DNA of 64,000 nucleotides. Origin: Xestospongia bergquistia. Lineage: Eukaryota; Porifera; Demospongiae; Haplosclerida; Petrosiidae. Numbering within the stretch: the first letter of the stretch is position 1; each line of letters starts with the position of its first letter. The DNA is taken from the NCBI GenBank assembly GCA_963965975.1, contig OZ014422.1:4363155-4427154 (forward strand), read 5' to 3'. The translations under genes were made by a program, and so were the position numbers. Shown in pieces: positions 13,801 to 22,277 of the stretch. Under the pieces are notes generated by a model. The model was not told the origin of the DNA. It saw only the letters and a program-made list of their open reading frames with translations, and made no database searches.

Positions 13801-15401
13801 AAATAAACTGGTATTAACAGTTTAGTAAGTTGGTTTGCATTTACACACTCAAGTCTTTAATCAAAAGACGTTAGAAGGTTTAGACTATTGAGTGAAGTTT
13901 ATAAAGTAAACAGCTCAGTCTAAAGGATTCTATGAAATTAAATAAATAAAGTGCTATTAACGGTTTAGTAAGTTGGTTTGCATTAACATTCTAAAGTCTT
14001 TAAATTAAAGACTTTAGAAGGTTTAGACCATTGAGTGAAGTTTATAAAGTAAACCGCTCAGTCTAAAGGACTCTATGGGACTAACTAAATAATCTGCTAT
14101 AAACAGTTTAGTAAATTTGTTTGCATTAAGAATCTAACTTTTTAACTTAAAGACTTTAAAAGGTTTAGACTATTGAGTAAATTTTATAAAATAATCTGGT
14201 CAGTCTAAAGGACTCAATGGGACTAACGAAATAAACTGCTATTAACAGTTTAGTAAGTAGGTTTGCATTAACACTCTAAAGTCTTTAATTCAAAGACTTT
14301 AGAAGGTTGTGACTATTGAGTGAAGTTTATAAAGTAAAGAGCTCAGTCTAAAGGACTCTATGAAACTAAATAAATAAACTGCTATTAACAGTTTAGTAAG
14401 TCGGTTAGCATTAACACTCTAAAGTCTTTAAATTAAAGACTTTAGAAGGTTTAGAATATTGAGTGAAGTTTATAAAGTAAACTGCTCATTGTAAAAGACT
14501 CTATGGGATTAACTAAATAACTGCTATTAACAGTTTAGTAAGTTGGTTTGCATTAACACTCTAAAGTCGTTAAATTAAAGTGTTTAGAAGGTTTAGATTA
14601 TTGATTGAAGTTTATAAAGTAAAGAGCTTAGTCTAAAGGACTCTATGGACTAAGTAAATAAACTGTTATTAACAGCTTAGTAAGTTAGTTTGCATTAACA
14701 CTCTAAAGTCGTTAATTTAAAGACTTTAGAAATTTGTGACTATTGAGTGAAGTTTATAAAGTAAACAGCACAGTCTAAAGGACTCTATGGGACTAACTAA
14801 GTAAACTTCTATTAACAGTTTAGTAAGTTGTTTTGCATTAACACTCTAAAGTCTTTAAATTAAAGAATTTAGAAGGTTTAGACTATTGAGTGAATTTTAT
14901 AAAGTAAACTTGTCAGTCTAAAGGACTCTATGGGACTAACTAAATAAACTGCTATTAACAGTTTAGTAAGTTGGTTTGCATTAAAACTCTAAAGTCTTTA
15001 ATTTAAAGACTTTTGAAATTTGTGAATATTGAGTGAATTTTATAAAGTAAACAGCTCAGTATAAAGGATTCTACGAAACTAAATAAATTAACTGTTATTA
15101 AAAGCTTTGTTAGTTGGTTTGCATTAACACTCTAAAGTCTTTAATTTAAAGACGTTAGAAGGTCTAGACTATTGAGTGTTTTTTATAAAGAAAACAGCTC
15201 ATTCTAAAGGACTGTATGGGACTAACTAAATAAACTGCTATTAACAGTTTAGTAAGTTGGTTTGCATTAAACTCTAAAGTCTTTAAATTAATGTGTTTAG
15301 AAGGATTAAACTATTGAGTGAAGTTTATGAAGTAAAGAGCTTAGTATAAAGGACTCAATGGGACTAAATAAATAAAATGTTATTAACAGTTTAGTAAGTT
15401 T
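10839..15401. repeat. Long higher-order unit 1 (about 32 monomers)
   Basis: This is the first of three related units. Its start (monomers with CTGCTATAAACAG and then AATGTAAACAACTCAG) matches 15402 onward at an offset of 4563 bp. Further markers shared with unit 2 are GTTTAGTCAGTTGG (11691 and 16104), GGGAAAAAGGAAATAAAC (12792 and 17076) and GTGACCCTAAATAAATAAAG (13503 and 17787). The offset falls in steps of about one monomer, showing single-monomer gains and losses. It contains the empty site paralogous to the transposon insertion, near 11371. Confidence 0.75.
11361..11385. other. Paralogous empty site of the transposon insertion
   Basis: The sequence GGGACTATATAAATAATCTG here corresponds to the restored target GGGACTAACTAAATAATCTG at 20225/22276, with the same length and two substitutions. 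The neighbouring monomers match on both sides: a GATATAAAG / AAACTAAAATATA monomer on the left, and a GTAAATTTTATAAAG...GGATTCTATGGGACTAACG monomer on the right. Confidence 0.75.
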
Positions 15402-18400
15402 GTGGGCATTAACACTCTAAAGTCTTTAAATTAAAGACTTTAGAAGATTTAGACTATTGAGTGAAGTTTATAAAATCAACTGCTCATTCTAAATGACTCT
15501 ATGGGACTAACTAAATAAACTGCTATAAAGAGTTTAGTAAGTTGGTTTGCATTAACACTCTAAAGTCTTTAAATTAAAGAGTTTAGAAGGTTGCGACTAC
15601 TGAGTGAAGTTTATAATGTAAACAACTCAGTCTAAAGGACTCTATGGTGCTAACTAAATAAACTGTTATTAACAGTTTAGCAAGTTTGTTTGCATTAACA
15701 CTCTAAAGTCTTTAATTTAAAGACGTTAGAAGGTTTAGACTATTGAGTAAATTTTATAAAGTAAACTGGTCAGTCTAAAGGATTCTATGGGACTAACGAA
15801 ATAAACTGCTATTAACAGTTTAGTAAGTTGGTTTGCATTAACAGTCTAAAGTCTTTAATTTAAAGTCTTTAGAAGGTTTAGACTATTGAGTAAATTTTAT
15901 AAAGTAAACTGGTCAGTCTAAAGGATTCTATGGGACTAACGAAATAAACTGCTATTAACAGTTTAGTAAGTTGGGTTGCATTAACAGTCTAAAGTCTTTA
16001 ATTTAAAGACTTTAGAAGGTTGTGACTCTTGAGTGAATTTTATGAAGTAAAAAGCTCAGTCAAAAGGACTCTATGAAACTAAATAAATAAACTGCTTTTA
16101 ACAGTTTAGTCAGTTGGTTTGCATTTACACTCTAAAGTCTTTAATTTAAAGACTTTAGAAGGTTTAGTCTATTGAGTGAAGATTATAAAGTAAACAGCTC
16201 AGTCTAAAGGACTCTATGGGACTAACTAAATGAATTGCTATTAACAGTTTAGTAAGTTGGTTTGCATTAAAACTCTAAAGTCTTTTATTTAAAGACTTTA
16301 GAAGGTTTAGACTACTGAGCAAAGTTTATAAAGTAAACTGGTTAGTCAAAAGGACTCTATGGGACTAATGAAATAGACTACTTCTAACAGTTTAGTAAGT
16401 TGGTTTGCTTTAACACTCTAAAGTCTTTAAATTAAAAAGTTTAGAAGGTTTAGACTATTGAGTGAAGTTTATAAAATAAAGAGCTTAGTCTAAAGGACTC
16501 TATGGGACTAACTAAGTAAACTGTTATTAACAGTTTAGTAAGTTGGTTTGCATTAACACTCTAAAGTCTTTAATTTAAAGACTTTAGAAGGTTTAGACTA
16601 TTGAGTAAATTTCATAAAGTAAACTGCTCATTCTGAAGGACTCTATGGGACTAACTAAATACACTGCTTTTAATAATTTAGTAAGTTGTTTTGCATTAAC
16701 CCTCTATAGTCTTTTTTTTAATGACTTTAGAATGTTTAGACCATTGAGTTAAGTCTATAAAGTAAACAGCTCAGTCTAAAGGACTCTATGAAGCTAAATA
16801 AATAAATTGCTAGTAACAGTTTATTAAGTTAATTAGCATTAACACTCTAAAGTCTTCAATTTAAAGACTTTAGAAGGTTTAGACTATTGAGTAATTTTTA
16901 TAAAGTGAACTGCTCAGTTTAAAGGACTCTATGGGACTAATGAAATAAACTGCTATTAAGGTTTTAGTAAGTTGTTTTGCATTAACACACTAAAGTCTTT
17001 AAATTAAAGTCTTGAGAATGTTTAGACTATTGAGTGAAGTTTATAAAGTGAAGAGCTTAGTCTAAAGGACTCTATGGGAAAAAGGAAATAAACTGCTATT
17101 AACAGTTTAGTAAGTTAGTTTGCATTAACACTATAAAGTCTTTAAAATAAAGAATTTAGAAGGTTTAGACTATTAAGTGAAGTTTATAATGTGAACAGCT
17201 CAGTCTAAAGGACTCTGTGGGACAAACTAAATAAACTGTTATTTACAGTTTAGCAAGTTTGTTTGCATTAACACTCTAAAGTCTTTAATTTAAAGACGTT
17301 AGAAGGTTTAGACTATTGAGTGAAGTTTATAAAGTAAACATCTTAGTCTAAAGGACTCTATGAAACTAAATAAATAAACTGCTTTTAACAGTTTAGTAAG
17401 TTGGTTTCATTAACACTCTAAAGTCTTTAATTTAAAGACTTTAGAAGGTTTAGACTATTGAGTGAAGTTTATAAAGTAAACAGCTCAGTCTAAAGGACTC
17501 TATGGGACTAACTAAATAAACTGCTATTAACAGTCTAGTAAGTTGGTTTGCATTAACACACTAAAGTCTTTAATTTAAGAATTTAGAAGGTTTAGAATAC
17601 TGAGTAAATTTTATAAAGTAAACTAGTCAGTCTAAACGACTCTATGGGACTAACTAAATAAACTGCTATTAACAGTTTAGTAAGTAGGTTTGCATTAACA
17701 CTCTAAAGTCTTTAATTTAAAGACTTTAGAAGGTTGTGACTATTAAGTGAAGTTTATAAAGTGAACAGCTCAGTCTAAAGGACTCTGTGACCCTAAATAA
17801 ATAAAGTGCTGTTAACAGTTTAGTAATTTGGTTTGCGTTAACACTTTAAAGTCTTTAAATAAAAGACTTTCGAAGATTTAGACTGTTGAGTGAAGTTTAT
17901 AAAGTAAACTGGTCATTCTAAAGGACTCAATGGGACTAACTAAATGAACTGCTATTAACAGTTTAGTAAGTGGGTTTGTATTAACACTCTAAAGTCTTTA
18001 AATTAAAGTGTTTAGAAGGCTTAGACTATTGAGTGAAGTTTATAATGTAAACAGCTCAGTCTAAAGGACTCTATGGGACTAACTAAATAAACTGTTAATA
18101 ACAGTTTAGCAAGTTGGTTTGCATTTACACTCTCAAGTCTTTAATCTAAAGACGTTAGAAGGTTTTGACTATTGAGTGAAGTTTATAAAGTAAACAGCTC
18201 AGTCTAAAGGACTCTATGAAATTAAATAAATAAAGTGCTATTAACAGTTTAGTAAGTTGGTTTGCATTAACACTCTAAAGTCTTTAAATTAAAGACTTTA
18301 GACGGTTTAGACTATTGAGTGAAGTTTATAAGTAAACCCCTCAGTCTAAAGGACTCTATGGGACTAACTAAATAATCTGCTATAAACAGTTTACTAAATT

Positions 18401-19686
18401 GGTTTGCGTTAACACTCTAACTCTTTAATTTAAAGACTTTAGAAGGTTTAGACTATTGACTAAATTTTATAAAGTAAACTGGTCAGTCTAAAGGACTCTA
18501 TGGGACTAACAAAATAAACTGCTATTAACAGTTTAGTAAGTTGGTTTGCATTAACACTCTAAAGTCTTTAATTTAAAGACTTTAGAACGTTTAGATTATG
18601 GAGTAAACTTTATAAAGTAAACAGCTCAGTCTAAAGGACTCTATGAAACTAAATAAATAAATTGCTTTTAACAGTCTAGTAAGATTGTTTGCATTAACAC
18701 TCTAAAGTCTTTAATTTAAAGACTTTCGAAGGTTTAGACTATTGAGTGAAGTTTATAATGTAAACGGCTCAGTCTAAAGGACTCTATGAAACTAAATAAA
18801 TAATCTGCTTTTAAAAGTTTAGTAAGTTGGTTTGCATTAACACTCTAAAGTCTTTAACTTAAAGACTTTAGGAGGTTTAGACTACTGAGTGAGGTTTATA
18901 AAGAAAACAGCTCAGTCTAAAGGACTCTATGGGACTAACTAAATAAACTGCTATTAACAGTTTAGTAAGTTGTTTCGCATTTTCACTCTAAAGTCTTTAA
19001 ATTAAAGTGTTTAGAAGGTTTTGACTATTGAGTGAAGTTTATAAAGTAAAGAACTTAGTCTAAAGGACTCTATGGGACTAAGTAAATAAACTGTTATTAA
19101 CAGTTTAGTAAGTTGGTTTGCATTAACACTCTAAAGTCTTTAATTTAAAGACTTTAGAAGGTTTAGACTATTGAGTAAATTTTATAAAGTAAACTGCACA
19201 CTCTAAAGGAGTCTATGGGACTAAATAAATAAACTGATATTATCAGTTTAGTAAGTTTGTTTGCATTAACACTCTAAAGTCTTTAATTTAAAGAGTTTTG
19301 TAGGTTTAGACTATTGAGTGAAGTTTATAATGTAAACAGGTCAGTCTAAAGGACTCTGTGGGACTAACTAAATAAGCTGTTATTAACAGTTTAGCAAGTT
19401 TGTTTGCATTAACCCCCTAAAGTCTTTAATTTAAAGACGTTAGAAGGTTTAGACTATTGAGTGAAGTTTATAAGGTAAACAGCTCAGTCTAAAGGACTGT
19501 ATGAAACTAAATAAATAAACTGCTTTTATCCGTTTAGTAAGTTGGTTTGCATTAACGCTCTAAAGTCTTTAATTTAAAGACTTTAGAAGGTTTAGACTAT
19601 CGAGTGAAGGTTATAAAGTAAACAGCTCAGTCTAAAGGACTCTATGGGACTATCTAAATAAACTGCTATTAACAGTTTAGTAAGTT
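15402..19686. repeat. Long higher-order unit 2 (about 30 monomers)
   Basis: This unit is closely related to unit 3: markers at 16021 (TGTGACTCTTGAG), 17787 (GTGACCCTAAAT) and others recur 6477 bp downstream, which is 4428 bp (31 monomers) once the transposon is removed. Relative to units 1 and 3 it lacks two monomers near 15734, where a GACGTTAG left part is fused to a GTAAATTTTATAAAG right part. It also has one nearly identical extra monomer (about 15745 and 15888, both with GGATTCTATGGGACTAACG). Confidence 0.75.
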
Positions 19687-20224
19687 GTTTGCATTAACAC
19701 TCTAAAGTCTTTAAATTAAAGACTTTAGAAGATTTAGACTATTGAGTGAAGCTTATAAAATCAACTGCTCATTCTAAATGACTCTATGGGACTAACTAAA
19801 TAAACTGCTATAAAGAGTTTAGTAAGTTGGTTTGCATTAACACTCTAATGTCTTTAAATTAAAGAGTTTAGAAGGTTGCGACTACTGAGTGAAGTTTATA
19901 TTGTAAACAACTCAGTCTAAAGGACTCTATGGTGCTAACTAAATAAACTGTTATTAACAGTTTAGCAAGTTTGTTTGCATTAACACTCTAAAGTCTTTAA
20001 TTTAAAGACGTTAGAAGGTTTAGACTATTGAGTGAAGATATAAAGTAAACAGCTCATTCTAAAGGATCAATTAAACTAAAATATACAGAGTGCTATTAAC
20101 AGTTTAGTAAGTTTGTTTGCATTAACACTCTAAAGTCTTTAAATTAAAGACTTTAGAAGGTTTAGACTATTGAGTGAAGTTTATAAAGTAAACAGCTCAG
20201 TCTAAAGGACTCTATGGGACTAAC

Positions 20225-20226
20225 TA
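20225..20226. other. TA target-site duplication, left
   Basis: TA lies directly outside the left inverted repeat and matches TA at 22276-22277. It corresponds to consensus monomer positions 111-112 (GGGACTAAC-TA-AATAA). Because the element ends themselves start with TA, both flanks read TATA. A 4-bp TATA duplication, or a 2-bp duplication placed one step inward, cannot be excluded from this copy alone. Confidence 0.75.
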
Positions 20227-20245
20227 TACCATGTCCGAGTTGAGA
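20227..20245 (+). repeat. Transposon terminal inverted repeat (3' side)
   Basis: TACCATGTCCGAGTTGAGA is an exact inverse of 22257-22275. Beyond these 19 bp the two ends diverge (GGGCCC here against AGAGCCC on the other end), with a shared GCCC. The outermost TA is counted as part of the repeat because the next TA outward then gives the satellite consensus as the empty site. Confidence 0.93.
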
Positions 20246-20660
20246 GGGCCCACCCAGACATGTGAATAACTTTGCCGTTTTACGTGCTATTGACATGAAA
20301 CTTGCACAATCGATTTATCTTGCAAATGCGCATTTTATATATAAAATTTGGCTCTCTAGCACTACGAGAAAGTACCAAACTGGAAAACTCCATACATTTT
20401 CAATGGCATACCTTTCACATACTTCAAATTGCACACCTTCGAGGGTTTAATAAAAAACAATTTTCGCTTTGAGAAGTCAGCCATCTGTCACGTGGCAATT
20501 CAAAATTACAATTCTAATTGTATGAACAAATGGTATATTATAACAATTATTATTAAAATAATAACCAGGTATCATCTTTTGTGATTTGAGGCAGCTATAA
20601 AGCCACCATGGTTTTGAAAAAAACCTTTCAGCAAAGAAGGAAGACTGAGAATGCCTACAA
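20246..20660. other. Non-coding 3' region of the transposon
   Basis: There are 415 bp between the transposase stop codon and the left inverted repeat. No convincing gene is present; a 62-codon plus-strand frame at 20262-20450 has no recognisable motif. The stretch holds a 16-bp perfect AT palindrome (20332-20347). A possible ATTAAA polyadenylation signal lies at 20446-20451 on the minus strand, about 210 nt after the stop; this is weak evidence. Confidence 0.6.
20332..20347. repeat. 16-bp AT palindrome in the transposon
   Basis: ATTTTATATATAAAAT is its own reverse complement. It lies 87 bp inside the left terminus. Sub-terminal palindromes can serve as transposase-binding or structural sites in some transposons, but no second copy at the other end supports that here. 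Confidence 0.5.
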
Positions 20661-22129
20661 CTAATCATCATCGGAACTATCAGACTGATCAGAATCATCA
20701 GACTCATCCGATTCACCTCCAACTCGAATGATGAACTCATCCACTAACTCTTCATAGAGGCCATCATTAGACCAATAGTGGTCTTCAAAGTGGATCTTGA
20801 CATGTTGAATGAGGCTCTTCCAACGGTCAGGTGTCACAACATCGAAACCCTCCCATGCCAGCTGCTCAACCTCACGGAGGTTAAATGCACGAGTGTTGGC
20901 CTTGATGTGACCTTCAACCTGTGCCCATGCCAACTCAATAGGATTGAGAGTGCAGTGAGCAACAGGGAGTCGGACCACCTCATGCCCTGTATGATGTACA
21001 TATCAATAAATACAAAGGCTATCTTGACTAAGTTCTTACCTGCAGCAGCAGCCATGTCATCAACAACATAGCGAGGGGTAGGTTTCATTCTTTGTATGAT
21101 GCTATACAATTCAGCTTTCAAGGCATTTGTTGGGAATTCAACTCCCTTTGCCTGAAGCCAATCTTGCATCTTTTGCTTTGTCCAACTTTTGACTGGAACA
21201 GGGTCACTACGACGGCTATGATATGAGGCATTATCCATGACAATTAGACTGTTAGGTGGAACATTTGGGAGAAGTTTGGTACCAAACCACTCCTCAAAAT
21301 GATCAGCAGTCATCTCATCATGGCAATCACCAGTATTTTTTTTGGATCTGAATATGAGAGTGGTATTGGGAATCCAACCATTCTCACCACCAGCTCCAAG
21401 AATAATAAGCCGTGCACCCTTTCCAGGAGGCCTTTTTATACCACCAAGGGTTCCACCAGTCACATCATCCCTCTCTACCCAAGCACAATCCCTGCCATCA
21501 TGAGCATTGGCCCAGGTTTCATCGAGGTAAACATCTGGCCTATTCTCTTGGCGGTTCGTCATCATTCGACGAAGGTAATAGTGCCTCTGTTCCATAATGC
21601 GTGGTTGTTCATAGTAGTGGCGTCTGTCATCCACTCTCTTATGTCTATAAAGTACAATATTAATGGGCATCATAACAAAAGTTATGCTAACTCACTTGAA
21701 ACCCATTTCCCTTAGCAAGATGTTGAGGGTCGTCCTCTGACCGTGAAAGAGGTTATCCTCTTTCAACACAACCAACAACTTGGATAGTGCCACATGCTCT
21801 TTGCACCGATAGAGGTGGTATATTTTTCGTCTGATGGCTTCACGATCAAAATCATCAACTAACAGGCGTCTGGAGAATCTGTACCTCTTTGTTGGAGTTG
21901 AAAAGGCAGCTCCCCCTGTCCTAAGTTTCTCCTTCCGTAACCTCTTGATGCTGGTACGTGAAATTTTTGTAGCATTAAAGGTTCGTTTTAGAGATCCTTC
22001 AGTCCGTTTACGCCTGCCAAGTTCCTCAAAGTAGTCATAGACATTCACAACAACCTCTTTGTTTGCGCTCTCAATCTCTTTCCAGTTGGCATCTTCACAA
22101 ACACGAGAGAAAACGTGGTGTGTTCGCAT
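20661..22129 (-). CDS. DDE transposase, three exons, 454 aa
   Basis: The spliced coding sequence joins 22129-21696, 21644-21040 and 20986-20661 on the minus strand (434+605+326 nt, in frame). It should bind the element's terminal repeats and catalyse cut-and-paste transposition in the nucleus. Residues 1-145 hold two helix-turn-helix-like regions (about 22-67 and 91-145) separated by a basic stretch with TPTKRYRF. The RNase H-fold catalytic domain shows D186 in YLDETW, D282 in IVMDNASYH and E364 in LNPIELAW. A helical insert of about 50 residues lies between D282 and the HEVVRLP strand, giving 81 residues between D and E. The C-terminus is an acidic Ser/Asp tail (about 437-454). The start chosen is the first in-frame ATG after an upstream stop; the frame also contains a GTG three codons earlier. 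Both introns are predicted from splice sites and frame. A further upstream exon cannot be excluded. Confidence 0.88.
20987..21039 (-). other. Intron 2 of the transposase gene (53 bp)
   Basis: On the minus strand it starts GTAAGAACTT and ends CATCATACAG. Exon 2 ends GCA G and exon 3 starts GG CAT GAG GTG, giving ...AAAAGHEVVRLP (phase 1). Unspliced, the frame would lose the whole HEVVRLP...LNPIELAW segment with the catalytic glutamate, so splicing is needed for activity. The length of 53 is not a multiple of three, as expected for a real intron bridging two frames. Confidence 0.9.
21645..21695 (-). other. Intron 1 of the transposase gene (51 bp)
   Basis: On the minus strand the intron starts GTGAGTTAGC and ends TTTATAG. 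Exon 1 ends with GGT TTC AA and exon 2 starts with A CAT AAG, giving ...GFKHKR (phase 2). Without splicing the frame hits TGA at 21694-21692 directly after the exon. The joined GFKHKRVDDRR sequence is typical of this transposase type, where a GFK-(Y/H)-K-(K/R) motif leads into the catalytic domain. Confidence 0.87.
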
Positions 22130-22256
22130 GACATTCACGTGAACAAATAATGAATATAATTAAAATGTGCTTCAGCGCTAAGTGTGTTTAATAGGGAAGG
22201 AAATTCCTCACCTTACATTCCATGCATAAAACACCTTTTTTTTAATGAAGGGCTCT
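22130..22256 (-). promoter_or_regulatory. 5' leader and presumed promoter of the transposase
   Basis: This is the only sequence between the 5' inverted repeat and the start codon, so promoter and transcription start must be here or in the flanking satellite. On the minus strand it has an A-run following CATT (about 22236-22246), TTTTATG further on, and an AT-rich TTTTAATTATATTC about 30 nt before the ATG. None is a clear TATA box at a standard distance. The assignment is by position only. Confidence 0.35.
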
Positions 22257-22275
22257 TCTCAACTCGGACATGGTA
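22257..22275 (-). repeat. Transposon terminal inverted repeat (5' side)
   Basis: TCTCAACTCGGACATGGTA on the plus strand is the exact inverse of the other end. It lies about 128 bp upstream of the transposase start codon, so the promoter must lie close to this terminus. Confidence 0.93.
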
Positions 22276-22277
22276 TA
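22276..22277. other. TA target-site duplication, right
   Basis: This is the partner of 20225-20226. The satellite resumes in phase directly after it (AATAATCTGCTATTAACAG). Confidence 0.75.

Larger units (their letters stand above)
1..20226. repeat. 143-bp AT-rich satellite array, left block
   Basis: Head-to-tail tandem monomers fill this whole stretch. Taking GTTTGCATTAACACTCTAAA as consensus positions 1-20, the unit ends with AACAGTTTAGTAAGTTG at 127-143. The period of 143 bp was measured between equivalent positions of typical neighbours (for example 37021 to 37164 and 61310 to 61453 in the right block). Single monomers vary by a few bases through small indels; one near 2590 lacks about nine bases of the central palindrome. 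All monomers face the same way. No open reading frame above about 60 codons occurs, and I see no RNA gene or second mobile element. The array starts before the window. I do not recognise the satellite from memory, so the host cannot be named from it. Confidence 0.98.
20227..22275 (-). mobile_element. DD82E/Sailor-like Tc1-mariner-IS630 DNA transposon
   Basis: A complete-looking cut-and-paste transposon of 2049 bp lies inside one satellite monomer. Its ends are 19-bp perfect inverted repeats (TACCATGTCCGAGTTGAGA), and it is flanked by TA on both sides (20225-20226 and 22276-22277). With these limits, removing the element and one TA restores exactly GGGACTAACTAAATAATCTG, an ordinary satellite sequence. 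It carries a single three-exon transposase gene on the minus strand, with 415 bp of non-coding sequence on the 3' side and 127 bp on the 5' side. Family placement rests on the DDE motifs and on 81 residues between the second D and the E, which fits the described DD82E (Sailor) group; the group name is from memory. No frameshift or stop is seen, so it could be autonomous. Confidence 0.9.

Noticed and set aside
20040-20095. Odd monomer with AAGGATCAATTAAACTAAAA just before the transposon
   Set aside because: It is a diverged version of the monomer near 11210-11250 and not a separate element or an imprecise transposon end.
20225-20228. 4-bp TATA target duplication, or TA placed next to CCATGTCC
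   Set aside because: Both are possible, but they leave an empty site two or four bases longer than the satellite consensus and than the paralogous site near 11371. TA outside TACCATG fits exactly.
20262-20450. 62-codon plus-strand reading frame in the transposon 3' region
   Set aside because: It has no recognisable motif and is short enough to arise by chance.
20477-20740. 87-codon minus-strand frame overlapping the transposase end
   Set aside because: It is an out-of-frame overlap with exon 3; the exon 3 frame carries the conserved NPIELAW motif.
20778-22034. Plus-strand frames of 61-138 codons opposite the transposase
   Set aside because: They are antisense shadows of the transposase coding frame and have no domain signature of their own.
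22190-22256. Upstream coding exon starting ATGGAATGTAAG before a GTGAGG donor
   Set aside because: The donor looks fair, but I found no acceptor that joins it in frame to the transposase, so the ATG at 22129 was kept.
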